Below the pieces are notes generated by a model. The model worked only from the letters and a program-made list of their open reading frames with translations, did no database searches and was not told the origin of the DNA. DNA of 64,000 nt from Sediminicola luteus (GTDB lineage Bacteria > Bacteroidota > Bacteroidia > Flavobacteriales > Flavobacteriaceae): contig NZ_KZ300476.1 of NCBI RefSeq assembly GCF_002514735.1, positions 496,001 to 560,000 of the forward strand, in the 5' to 3' direction. The translations under genes were made by a program, and so were the position numbers. This document shows positions 8,755-17,265 of the stretch, in pieces. Each line of letters begins with the position of its first letter. The stretch's first letter is position 1.

Positions 8755-10287
8755 TTACTCAGCACATTTTGCATTTTGCAAATCCAATAAACTAGGATTA
8801 TATAGATTTCCAGAACACATATATTCTTCTCCAGGCTCTCCATAAAATCCTTCCCCTAAATTTCCGTTTTGAAGTAACGAGTTAAGCCCACAATAATCTG
8901 ACAATTGGGCGTTTCCAATAAAAACGATTTGTTCAACACTTTCAAGGTTTTCCAATCCTGTTAAGTCCTTTATTAAAGTACCTTTGACCTCGAATTTACC
9001 TTTAATCGATTTAATCTTTTTTAAATCTTCTAGGGTTCTGATTTCTTTTTTCTCATTATCAACCCAGCTTTCACTTATAGTTAAATCCCCATCAATAGTA
9101 TGATAGTAATCCCTGACTGTGAGTTGACGAATATCATATGTATCATGAATCGAATAATCTCCGTGATAAACTCCTTCTGGTATTTCATTTGAACAATCAG
9201 AGTACACAATATCATAAACACTAGGATTATATCTATTAAAGGAGGTTAAACCAAAACCACCACTATACCCCTTGTTTTGAATCAATGATTTAATACCGCA
9301 ATAATTATATAGCGCAAAATTCCCACTAATCCGAATATCTACGACGCTTTTAATTGAAGAAAGCCCATTTAAATCTTCTATGAGTTCATTTCCTTCAACA
9401 ATTAAATCCTCTTTAATACTTGTAACCTCTGAAAGACCATCTAAATTCTTAAGTTTCGGATGATTTTTAATACGTAAATTATCCCCTACCTCTTGTATAT
9501 TCGACAAACCATTTAAGTTAGTAAGCTCCTTATTAGACAGTAAGCTTAAATAACTAGACAGCTTAGTTACACCAAGAAGCGCATCTATGTCTTTCAATGC
9601 ATAATTAGATAACAATTGAATACTAATCCCAACATCTAGATTTTCTAACCCATCTAGATTCTCTAACTTACCAGTACTAACTACCTGAAGACTACCTACA
9701 TAAACTATTTCGTTCAGACTAGCAAGACTAGTAATCTGGGACACAGTATTAATATTCCCAATATTTAAGGCCCCTGTAATTTCGGTATATCCTAATTGAG
9801 CAAAGCTCTCAACTTCATCTTGGGTATTAAGTACCACTGAACCTTCAAATATTGAATCTACGCCAAAACCACTAATCAAAATACTTTCATCCCCTTCTGT
9901 AGCGTTTGACTCAATTTCAATGGAACCACTATAATCAAGTATTTCCGAAGGACTAAAAGTAACTACAAACTCCTTGGTCGTATCTGGAGAAATATTTACA
10001 GATGTAACATCTATTGTAAAACCACTAGGCAGCCTTACATTATTTATATTCAAAGTAGAATTACCCGTATTCTGAACACTGAAAATTCTGGTAGTCGTGA
10101 TTCCAACAACAACATCACCAAAGTCAATCTCATTGGAATCATCAATTAACACATTAATAACTGCCGTTTCTTCAACTTTGGATTCAGGCACTTCCTTTAC
10201 CTCTTCTTGATCATTTGAAGAACAACAAGACAAAGTAAAAACAAAAAACAACAAGAATGTGCCGAGGAAATACCTTACTAAATTCAT
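8755..10287 (-). CDS. Lipoprotein with choice-of-anchor domain and L-domain-like leucine repeats
   Basis: A 510-residue probable outer-membrane lipoprotein. The signal peptide ends in a lipobox (FTLSCC, Cys21 or 22), followed by an acidic linker. Residues about 50-140 form an Ig-like ASH/choice-of-anchor D domain (GDVVVGITTTRIFSVQNTGN). From about 165 onward there are repeats of the type LENLDGLENL and LTNLNGLSNI, resembling receptor L-domain solenoids, in two blocks each closed by a Cys-containing cap (YCGIKSL and YCGLNSL). The gene is clearly more AT-rich than dnaX and the ebo genes beside it, suggesting accessory origin. Function unknown; surface binding or adhesion is a guess. Confidence 0.8.
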   Translation of the reverse strand: MNLVRYFLGTFLLFFVFTLSCCSSNDQEEVKEVPESKVEETAVINVLIDDSNEIDFGDVVVGITTTRIFSVQNTGNSTLNINNVRLPSGFTIDVTSVNISPDTTKEFVVTFSPSEILDYSGSIEIESNATEGDESILISGFGVDSIFEGSVVLNTQDEVESFAQLGYTEITGALNIGNINTVSQITSLASLNEIVYVGSLQVVSTGKLENLDGLENLDVGISIQLLSNYALKDIDALLGVTKLSSYLSLLSNKELTNLNGLSNIQEVGDNLRIKNHPKLKNLDGLSEVTSIKEDLIVEGNELIEDLNGLSSIKSVVDIRISGNFALYNYCGIKSLIQNKGYSGGFGLTSFNRYNPSVYDIVYSDCSNEIPEGVYHGDYSIHDTYDIRQLTVRDYYHTIDGDLTISESWVDNEKKEIRTLEDLKKIKSIKGKFEVKGTLIKDLTGLENLESVEQIVFIGNAQLSDYCGLNSLLQNGNLGEGFYGEPGEEYMCSGNLYNPSLLDLQNAKCAE

Positions 10288-10373
10288 AAGTTTTTCTTAA
10301 TAAAACGCCCTTTGTTACGTTTTATTATCTCTCACAACTTATTAAAAAACTTACCTCTTTTTTAGACAAAAAA

Positions 10374-10715
10374 TTACTTCGGTGTACGCCACCAATACAG
10401 CAACATCACCAAGGCATTGATACCCAAACCTAGGGCTTCCCTACCTTCCTCAATATTTTTGATATCGCCTCCGTCTATACTAAGCCCTTCGTAGGTCTCT
10501 GGCCAAAAAAGAATACCACCGATTACAAAAAGTACGGCCAAAATCATATAGACCATCTTCGGAAGCGCATTGACAATAAACAATAAAGAAGCCACTACGG
10601 CCGCCCCATAGATAAAATACCACAAGGTGGCGTCTTGGTCGTTGGCATTCACGCTGGCAGCCCATACAAAATAGCCACCAAAGGCAAATGCGAGGATTTT
10701 AAAGAACACCTTCAT
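10374..10715 (-). CDS. TMEM220-family membrane protein
   Basis: A 113-residue protein with four hydrophobic segments: residues 5-20, 30-47, 51-68 and a last one ending LVMLLYWWRTPK. The pattern FGGYFVWAASVNANDQDA ... LWYFIYGAA matches transmembrane family 220, whose function is unknown. The ATG lies 15 bases after the stop of eboF on the same strand with no terminator between, so it is probably the last gene of the ebo transcript. It is not among the six named ebo genes, which makes it a candidate extra component. Confidence 0.82.
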   Translation of the reverse strand: MKVFFKILAFAFGGYFVWAASVNANDQDATLWYFIYGAAVVASLLFIVNALPKMVYMILAVLFVIGGILFWPETYEGLSIDGGDIKNIEEGREALGLGINALVMLLYWWRTPK

Positions 10716-10730
10716 AATCTTATATTTTGG

Positions 10731-12107
10731 TTATTGATCAACAATATGTCGTTTGAGCAAATCGTACACTCCGACCGCTTCCAACCCCTCAGGGAACTGA
10801 CAGTCCAGGTGATTGGTAATGAACACCGGATGATCTTCTTTCTTTTTTGGAATACAACCATGCGAGCCTTTTACCAATTCTGGTTTTAGGGGAATTACAT
10901 CCATCACAGTCCTAAAACCCAGTTTTTTCTTGATGAGTTTACCAATGATTTTGGGCACTACAAATGGGTCTTGGGGATCGGTGAACATTTCCACCGGATC
11001 ATAACCGGGCTTTTTATGGATATCGACCATACGTGCATAATCGGGTGCCACGGCATCGTATTCCCAAAAATAATAGGTAAACCAGGCGTTTTCTTCCGCA
11101 ACCAAAACGATATCACCACAACGATCGTGGTTTAATCTATACTCTTCCAACGCATCACCATGTAAGACCTGCGCTATTCCCGCTTGCCCCTGCAATACTT
11201 GCAAAACCATTTCCTTTACCCCTGGGTCGTTCAGATAAATATGGGCGATTTGATGATCGGCCATAGCAAAGGCCTTTGAAGCACCGGCATCCAACAATTC
11301 CAGACCTCGCTCAACGCGAATCTGTAGTAAGTTGGCCGCCCGCAGCATCCGATTGATATGTATGGGCGTATCTACATCGGTTATACCATATTCGGACAAC
11401 AACACTACACGCGCTCCCTTAGCTTCGTAATAATCGACCAATTGGGCCACTACCCCATCTACTTCTTGCAGGTCTTTGGCGATTTTCGAAAAATCGTTCC
11501 CATGCCGTTGTACGTTATAATCTAAATGCGGCAGATAGATAAAAGTGAGTGTAGGATCGTGTTTTTTATCGGTATGTATACTGGCATCGGCGATCCATTG
11601 ACTGGATTTTATGGAAGTTTTAGGTCCCCAAAAATGGAACAGCGGAAACTCGCCCAACTCTTGTTTAAGACCGTCGCGAAGTTCGGCCGGGTGTGCATAA
11701 AAATCGGGCGTCTTTCTTCCGTCTGCCAAATAATTAGGCCTTGGTGTGGCCGAAAAATCGACCGTAGAATACATATTGTACCACCAAAACATATTGGCGC
11801 AGCTAAAGTTTGGATCAAGGGCTTTGAGTTCGTCCCAAATCTTGGGCGCCTCGACCAACTTATTCGATTGTCGCCATAGTTTTACCTCGCACTCATCTTT
11901 AAAGTACCAACCATTGGCCACTATACCGTGCTCTTGAGGCCATTTACCCGTGAGATAAGTAGATTGGGCCGTACAGGTAACCGCCGGCAACACCGGTTTA
12001 ATAGTGGCCCCCTTTCCCCTATCTTGAAACGCTTGGATAAAAGGGGTGTGTTCCCCAATCAATTTTTGGGAAAGCCCAACTATATTAATAACAACCGTTT
12101 TGTTCAT
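10731..12107 (-). CDS. eboF: EboF: alkaline-phosphatase/nucleotide-pyrophosphatase family protein
   Basis: A 458-residue phosphodiesterase/phosphatase-superfamily protein. The N-terminus VVINIVGLSQKLIGEHTP resembles the metal-binding start of this family but with Gly where many have Asp. The nucleophile Thr is in VLPAVTCTAQSTYLTGK (about residue 44). Later ligands are in LPHLDYNVQRHG, LLSEYGITDV and GSHGCIP. No signal peptide is visible. In ebo clusters EboF is one of the core proteins; its substrate is unknown. The ATG at 12107 shares a base with the EboE stop (TGATG), implying coupling; a GTG three bases upstream is the alternative start. Confidence 0.9.
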   Translation of the reverse strand: MNKTVVINIVGLSQKLIGEHTPFIQAFQDRGKGATIKPVLPAVTCTAQSTYLTGKWPQEHGIVANGWYFKDECEVKLWRQSNKLVEAPKIWDELKALDPNFSCANMFWWYNMYSTVDFSATPRPNYLADGRKTPDFYAHPAELRDGLKQELGEFPLFHFWGPKTSIKSSQWIADASIHTDKKHDPTLTFIYLPHLDYNVQRHGNDFSKIAKDLQEVDGVVAQLVDYYEAKGARVVLLSEYGITDVDTPIHINRMLRAANLLQIRVERGLELLDAGASKAFAMADHQIAHIYLNDPGVKEMVLQVLQGQAGIAQVLHGDALEEYRLNHDRCGDIVLVAEENAWFTYYFWEYDAVAPDYARMVDIHKKPGYDPVEMFTDPQDPFVVPKIIGKLIKKKLGFRTVMDVIPLKPELVKGSHGCIPKKKEDHPVFITNHLDCQFPEGLEAVGVYDLLKRHIVDQ

Positions 12108-13303
12108 CACGATTCAAATTCGCTTTTTAACCACTGCAACTCCCGAATAATACAAGCCCCCATTTCGGTCTTTAAGTCAGCCGGAAGCACATCCCAGGTA
12201 TAGGTTTCCACCTCCCAGTGCTCGCTTACCGCGTGGGTTTTGGCATAATCGACCACAGCTTTTATTTGGTCTTGGGTACTTTGTAAAAGTCCGTAACGTT
12301 CCAAGAAAATAGGCACATGAAAATGGGCACGTAATTCGGTAAAATCGCCTTTGTGCGCCAATAAATCGGGCAGATCGGCATAGGTTTTCACCCCTTCTTC
12401 AGTTTGCTGGGTTACTTGGTGCAAATAAGTGCTTTCGTCAAAGGCTTCCAGCACTTGCCACACCTTATTAGGCTCGGCATCGAAAAGTATGCGCAGGGCG
12501 GCACTTACCTGTACCTTACCCACTTGAATTCCGGCTTGTTTTAGGGCCCCTAGCGTATATTCCGGACTTTCATAGGCTAGGGCAAAATGACAGATATCGT
12601 AACAGAGGGTCAAATGCCTCTTGATCAGTCGTTCCGCTTCCTCAGCAGAAACCCCTAACTCGTTTTGAAACTTAGGCTTACCCAATCTCAACAGATACTC
12701 TTGAAAGAAATCGAGTACTTCCGGGCTGTTTTCCAAAAACCCATCGGGTTCGGGCTCAATATCAAGATGCAGGTATTTACCGGTTTCTTTCTCCAATTGA
12801 TGCAAGTACAGTGCCACTTCCAGCATTTGACTTGCCCCTTTCTCCAGAGCCCCTTCAGATTCAGATTGGCCTTTAAACCAATGCCGATAACCCACCGGAT
12901 TGGTCGATACCCCGCCAGACATACCTTGGGGTAAAATCTGGGAGAGTATAAAAAGCAACCGTTTGCTATAGTCTAATCGGGCCTGGGTGATCCAGTCAGG
13001 GGCATGCACCTGATCTTTTACCACCGTATTATGAAAACTACCGAATGGAAAACCGTTCATGGTAAACACATAGGTATCCGTCTCGGCCATCCAGTTTACG
13101 AATTCAGTCAAGTTATTTCCCTCCAGAAGTTCTTTGGAAGCGATATCGGACAAACGCAGACCAATCCCAAAAGACTTATCAGGACTCACCTCGGTCTTAA
13201 TCCTCGGAATATATTGTTTCAGTTTATCAAACACCTCTTCCCAATGCTCTCCCGCATGGATGTTGGTACAATAACTAATATGTCCGAAAGGGCTTAACTC
13301 CAT
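12107..13303 (-). CDS. eboE: EboE: TIM-barrel metabolite-traffic protein
   Basis: A 398-residue protein from ATG 13303 (MELSPFGHISYCTNIHAGEHW); a GTG at 13318 would add five residues. The opening HISYCTNIHAGE, the segments STNPVGYR, LDIEPEPDG (about residue 182) and LCYDICHFAL (about residue 232) are spaced like metal-binding positions of xylose-isomerase-like TIM barrels. This is the family called EboE in ebo operons; its reaction is not established. It overlaps the end of eboD by 10 bases and the start of eboF by one. Confidence 0.9.
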   Translation of the reverse strand: MELSPFGHISYCTNIHAGEHWEEVFDKLKQYIPRIKTEVSPDKSFGIGLRLSDIASKELLEGNNLTEFVNWMAETDTYVFTMNGFPFGSFHNTVVKDQVHAPDWITQARLDYSKRLLFILSQILPQGMSGGVSTNPVGYRHWFKGQSESEGALEKGASQMLEVALYLHQLEKETGKYLHLDIEPEPDGFLENSPEVLDFFQEYLLRLGKPKFQNELGVSAEEAERLIKRHLTLCYDICHFALAYESPEYTLGALKQAGIQVGKVQVSAALRILFDAEPNKVWQVLEAFDESTYLHQVTQQTEEGVKTYADLPDLLAHKGDFTELRAHFHVPIFLERYGLLQSTQDQIKAVVDYAKTHAVSEHWEVETYTWDVLPADLKTEMGACIIRELQWLKSEFES

Positions 13304-14445
13304 TGATTCAATTGCCACATGGCCTTTTTCATGGTCTCTTTATCAATGGTATCTACATCTACCTTTTTACCGATTTCGGAAATTAGGGTAATACACAGTT
13401 CCCCGCCCAAATGTTCGCGAAACTCTTCCAAACCAACCAAAAGACTATCTTCTTGCCCTTTTTCAATGGGTATTTTAAGCTCGAAACCACTATCGGTTAA
13501 GGTGGTTTTGATACGTTCTAAGGTCGTGGCATCGATCATACCTATTAAATGGGCATAGGTAACATCTAGGGCCATACCAATGGCCACCGCCTCACCATGA
13601 CGCAGTTCGTATTGGGTCAATTGCTCCAATTTATGGGCCGCCCAATGACCAAAATCCAACGGACGGGACGAACCACTTTCGAAAGGATCTCCGCCTTGGG
13701 CAATATGCTGCATATGCAATTCGGCACAGCGATGGATCAAATACTGCATGGGTTCCATCTCGCGACGCGCTAAGGCCTTGGCATTAGCCTCTAGATAGCC
13801 ATAGAAAGTGGCATCTTTGATCAAGGCCACCTTTACCGCTTCAGCGATTCCGGAAACCCAATCGCGTTTTTCGAGGGTGGTTAAAAAATCACTATCGTTT
13901 ATAATGGCAAAAGGCGGGGCGAAAGTGCCCAAAAAGTTCTTTTTGCCAAAAATATTCACACTGTTCTTTACCCCCACTGCAGCATCGTTCTGTGAGAGTA
14001 CCGTAGTGGGGATACGTATCAACTTAACCCCCCTATGGGCAATGGCAGCGGCATAACCGACCATATCTACCAACGCACCTCCACCAATGGCCAATACAAA
14101 AGAATGTCGGCAGATTCGGTTACCATCGATAGCTTCCAATACCGCATTCAAATGGGCTGTATCTACCTTGGCCTTTTCACCTCCGGAAACCACCAGTACT
14201 TCGGTAATGACCATATTATCGGCAAAGTGTTTTCCATAGGCCGCAATCTTATCGCTTAAATCTGGATGCGCTTGAGACACGGCATCATCTACAACGGCCA
14301 ATAGCTTCACCTTACCTTGCGAGCTATAGTCTTTTAACAGCTCATACAGCAAAGGATTATCGGCCCCAAAAACATCTTGGGTAAAGTGAAGGGTATAATC
14401 ATATTCAACGGCAAAACGCTGCCGTATCGGTTTTAAAAACTCCAT
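13294..14445 (-). CDS. eboD: EboD: 3-dehydroquinate synthase-like protein
   Basis: A 383-residue protein of the dehydroquinate synthase fold. The NAD-binding GGGALVDMVGYAAA (about residue 121) and the zinc-ligand positions are kept: Glu in GIAEAVKVALIKD, His in LDFGHWAAHKLE and His in LRHGEAVAIGM. It could therefore be catalytically active on a sugar-phosphate-like substrate, unlike degenerate paralogues. Lying inside the ebo operon, it is taken as EboD rather than the shikimate enzyme AroB. The gene starts nine bases after eboC stops. Confidence 0.92.
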   Translation of the reverse strand: MEFLKPIRQRFAVEYDYTLHFTQDVFGADNPLLYELLKDYSSQGKVKLLAVVDDAVSQAHPDLSDKIAAYGKHFADNMVITEVLVVSGGEKAKVDTAHLNAVLEAIDGNRICRHSFVLAIGGGALVDMVGYAAAIAHRGVKLIRIPTTVLSQNDAAVGVKNSVNIFGKKNFLGTFAPPFAIINDSDFLTTLEKRDWVSGIAEAVKVALIKDATFYGYLEANAKALARREMEPMQYLIHRCAELHMQHIAQGGDPFESGSSRPLDFGHWAAHKLEQLTQYELRHGEAVAIGMALDVTYAHLIGMIDATTLERIKTTLTDSGFELKIPIEKGQEDSLLVGLEEFREHLGGELCITLISEIGKKVDVDTIDKETMKKAMWQLNQWS

Positions 14446-14454
14446 ATCTGCAAT

Positions 14455-15351
14455 CTACGTAACAGCGAATTGCTTCGCCAAGAATTTAGACAGCGGTAAC
14501 AACAACAGCACCAAAAGTGCCATTTGCCATACCCCTGCCGCGGCACACCAAACCGAAGCGAGCAATACAACGCCCATAACCCCGGCAATTACCGCTTTTT
14601 TAATATTCGTGGGACTATTTTGTGAATACGCCCGAAACAGCGGAAGATACACAAATCCGGTAAACAGCAGGGCAAATGGTAGTACATACCACAGATTTCC
14701 AAGGCCGTTTGCCACCCAAAGCAGACTTACTACAACCGTTGCGTACATTATGCCCGCAACCACGATCTGCAACTTATTTTTCCCGAAAACCTCGCCCCTA
14801 CTGATCAAGGTAATGGCATAAATATAAACTACGGGTACCAAAGCGAACCACCAGTTTTCTACCAACCCTAAAACAGACATACCCAACAACAGATTGAGCC
14901 CCCTACAGCTTCCCATGACCAATGGCCCAAAAAAGCCGTGTTTTTTGGCTAAGGCATCGTACAATAGTATCGCCAAGGCCAAAGCCAAGGCCAAACTGCC
15001 GGCCAAGACATGTACCAAAAAAGCTAAGGCCACACCAATAGACATCAAGGAGGCACCAAATAAAGAGGCCGCTTTTACTGCAATAAGACCACTAGGTAAA
15101 GGGCGCTCGGGCCGCTCGACCCGATCAATGGGCAGATCGAAAACATCGTTTAAGATTACACCTGCAGCATACAGCAACACACTTGAACTGAGCAATACCA
15201 AGAAATCCAACCATGGTACTGCAGACCAATTGGAGCCTTGAATGGCTACAAAAGCCCCAGCCAAAGAAGCCCCGGCCACAATATCGGCTGCACTCGTAGG
15301 TAAATTGGCCGGTCGGGCCAATTGCAGGTATCCTTTTAGTTTTGGGTTCAC
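14455..15351 (-). CDS. eboC: EboC: UbiA-family prenyltransferase
   Basis: A 298-residue integral membrane protein with about eight to nine segments. The first aspartate-rich motif is NDVFDLPIDRVERPERPLPS (about residue 68), the prenyl-diphosphate site of UbiA enzymes. The second expected region, LLYDALAKKHGFFG with GSCRGLNLLLG, keeps one Asp only, so the second motif is weaker than in UbiA. It probably joins an isoprenoid to an unknown acceptor at the inner membrane. Its GTG or ATG region abuts eboB: the eboC start at 15351 coincides with the last base of eboB. Confidence 0.92.
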   Translation of the reverse strand: MNPKLKGYLQLARPANLPTSAADIVAGASLAGAFVAIQGSNWSAVPWLDFLVLLSSSVLLYAAGVILNDVFDLPIDRVERPERPLPSGLIAVKAASLFGASLMSIGVALAFLVHVLAGSLALALALAILLYDALAKKHGFFGPLVMGSCRGLNLLLGMSVLGLVENWWFALVPVVYIYAITLISRGEVFGKNKLQIVVAGIMYATVVVSLLWVANGLGNLWYVLPFALLFTGFVYLPLFRAYSQNSPTNIKKAVIAGVMGVVLLASVWCAAAGVWQMALLVLLLLPLSKFLAKQFAVT

Positions 15352-16259
15352 TACTCTATATGCTCACTATCAATCCTAGGCGTTTGTCCCCTTAGGATAC
15401 TATTATCATTGAACAATTGCGACTGATCGATGCCCTTGGCGTTCTTCCAGTGTTCTTCTTTCATAACCCCGGTTTGGCTGTAGGCCTCCAAGGCGTTACT
15501 ATAACAAGTTTTGATCACATCTTCGCGCGATACGCCCGAACGCAACATTAAACCTGCCGTTTTTGGTACGGCCATAGGATCGCTTATACCCCAATCGGCC
15601 GAACTGTCGACAATAATGCGCTCACTTCCAAAACGTTTTACCACTTCTACCATACGGGCATTTCCCATTTTCGTTTTCGGATAAATGGTAAAGGCCGCCC
15701 AAAACCCTTTATCGAGTACATCTTGCACCGTTTCCTCATTGTTATGATCAATGATTACCTGCGAGGGCTTAAGGCCATGCTCCAAACAGACTTCCATACT
15801 TTTGCGGGTACCTTCTTTTTTATCGCGATGGGGGGTATGTACCTGTACCAAAAGATCCAATTCCTTGGCCAACTCCAATTGGGCCCTGAAATACTTGTCT
15901 TCGGCCGGGGTTTGATCGTCATAGCCGATCTCTCCGATACCCACCACATTTTCTTTATGCAGATATAAGGGCAACAACTCCATTACTTGTTCGGCCAAAG
16001 CTTCATTGTTGGCCTCTTTGGAATTTAAACCTATCGTACAATAATGTTTGATCCCGAACTGACTGGCACGAAAAGGCTCCCACCCCACCAAACTGCTAAA
16101 ATAGTCTTGAAAACTCCCAATCTGGGTACGGGGTTGGCCCAACCAAAACGAAGGTTCGATTACGGCCACTACGCCGGCGGCAGCCATGGCTTCATAATCG
16201 TCGGTCGTACGGGCCGACATATGTACGTGGGGGTCTATAAGCATCAACTTCTCTTCCAT
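15351..16259 (-). CDS. eboB: EboB: TatD-like metal-dependent hydrolase
   Basis: A 302-residue amidohydrolase-fold protein. Metal ligands appear in order: DPHVHM (residue 9 on), Glu in GIGEIGYD (about residue 108), His in QVHTPH (about 140), His in IIDHNN (about 170) and Asp in IVDSSADWG (about 218). It resembles TatD DNases but has the extended form found in ebo operons. It is separated by one base from eboA and overlaps eboC by one. Substrate unknown; hydrolysis of a small metabolite or conjugate is inferred from context. Confidence 0.91.
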   Translation of the reverse strand: MEEKLMLIDPHVHMSARTTDDYEAMAAAGVVAVIEPSFWLGQPRTQIGSFQDYFSSLVGWEPFRASQFGIKHYCTIGLNSKEANNEALAEQVMELLPLYLHKENVVGIGEIGYDDQTPAEDKYFRAQLELAKELDLLVQVHTPHRDKKEGTRKSMEVCLEHGLKPSQVIIDHNNEETVQDVLDKGFWAAFTIYPKTKMGNARMVEVVKRFGSERIIVDSSADWGISDPMAVPKTAGLMLRSGVSREDVIKTCYSNALEAYSQTGVMKEEHWKNAKGIDQSQLFNDNSILRGQTPRIDSEHIE

Positions 16260-16260
16260 A

Positions 16261-17106
16261 TCAATTCTTTAAGGTATTCCAATTCAATTCATTTGTTTGT
16301 ACGGCCTCGCTAAACTCAGGATATATCCCTAACAGCGCCTTGGCTTGGGTATTGGTGGCATTTGAACAACATAAGGTCGCCGCCTTGCGCTCTACCGGAT
16401 CTTCACTCTGGAACAAACGCTCCATATCTTCTAACAACACCCCTTCTAAATAATGGGTTACCGGTCGCCAAATATGGGCATCGATAGTTCGCGAAGCCGC
16501 CCAACGTTCGTGGGCATAGTCGGACACGATACGGGCCAAATCGGCATTGCCTCGAGCTTCTATATCACGTATACCATTCAAATCGCTTTGGATAAAAGCA
16601 GCCTTTAGGAACATTTGGTTCCATTGCTGGTCATTAAAATGTAGCGCCGGATACGGATTATCTTGGGAAATGGCATCGAAAACCGTCCCAATATTGGTTC
16701 TTAGCGCATCTACCGCCGTATCCCTAAAATATGCAGCCTGGGGAAGGAAATGAAGATACTTTAAAAAGGTCTCCAATTCGGTAATATCGGCCACTTGGGT
16801 CAGTTTGACCACCTTGTCCTTAAAAAAATCAAAGTCTTGCTCCAACACATATATCAAGAGATACATACGGGCTATTTCCAGCTCGTTTGCCCTATGCGAT
16901 TTAAAGTATCCCAAGCCGCTATCCTCCCCATCCTCGATTTCGAGTACATTAGAGGTCGCTTTCCTAGCCAACAACGTATAGGTCAAGAACAAATCTTTAG
17001 CAGATTGGTTCGCTACTATTATTTCTGATTTTTCCGACAACCATTGGGCCACGGAATCTGTAAGTAAAGGCAATATTTTATCGGACCTTAACATGGGCAA
17101 CAACAT
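16261..17106 (-). CDS. eboA: EboA domain protein
   Basis: A 281-residue, almost entirely helical soluble protein without catalytic motifs, matching the EboA family that heads ebo operons. Recognisable positions are the FRDTAVDALRTNIGTVFDAI stretch near residue 128 and RWAASRTIDAHIWRPV near residue 203. HEAT-like helical packing and a scaffold role are inference. The start is ATG 17106 (MLLPMLRSD), with a second ATG four codons on. It is the first gene of the operon and diverges from miaE; a 7-base inverted repeat lies 26 bases upstream of it. Confidence 0.88.
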   Translation of the reverse strand: MLLPMLRSDKILPLLTDSVAQWLSEKSEIIVANQSAKDLFLTYTLLARKATSNVLEIEDGEDSGLGYFKSHRANELEIARMYLLIYVLEQDFDFFKDKVVKLTQVADITELETFLKYLHFLPQAAYFRDTAVDALRTNIGTVFDAISQDNPYPALHFNDQQWNQMFLKAAFIQSDLNGIRDIEARGNADLARIVSDYAHERWAASRTIDAHIWRPVTHYLEGVLLEDMERLFQSEDPVERKAATLCCSNATNTQAKALLGIYPEFSEAVQTNELNWNTLKN

Positions 17107-17131
17107 TTTTTCGGACTCCTATTTTTGGTTT

Positions 17132-17152
17132 CCTATCCAAATAACGGATAGG
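17132..17152. promoter_or_regulatory. Perfect inverted repeat between eboA and miaE
   Basis: CCTATCC at 17132-17138 and GGATAGG at 17146-17152 are separated by seven bases. The repeat lies 26 bases upstream of the eboA ATG, where the operon promoter should be. It could bind a repressor or activator of the ebo operon, or form a short hairpin in its leader. No exact TAnnTTTG element for eboA was found. Confidence 0.4.
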
Positions 17153-17220
17153 CCCTAGTTTACAACTCCATTCTAAAGGGATTCGTATGCCAAATTGCGT
17201 ATAATCCCAGTAATTATCGC

Positions 17221-17248
17221 TTGCTAAGTTCAATTATTTTTACCTTTG
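17221..17248 (+). promoter_or_regulatory. Promoter of miaE (TTG-N17-TACCTTTG)
   Basis: TTG at 17221-17223, 17 bases, then TACCTTTG at 17241-17248. RNA would begin near 17254, 12 bases before the ATG at 17266. This argues against a TTG start at 17221 for miaE. Confidence 0.75.
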
Positions 17249-17265
17249 GAACAAATATTTTACAG

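Noticed and set aside
13294-14445. Dehydroquinate synthase as the shikimate enzyme AroB
   Set aside because: It is embedded in a complete ebo operon, where EboD is this paralogue; aroQ lies 36 kb away and gives no link.
15351-16259. TatD-like protein as a housekeeping DNase
   Set aside because: It lies one base from eboA and overlaps eboC, and shows the extended EboB form.
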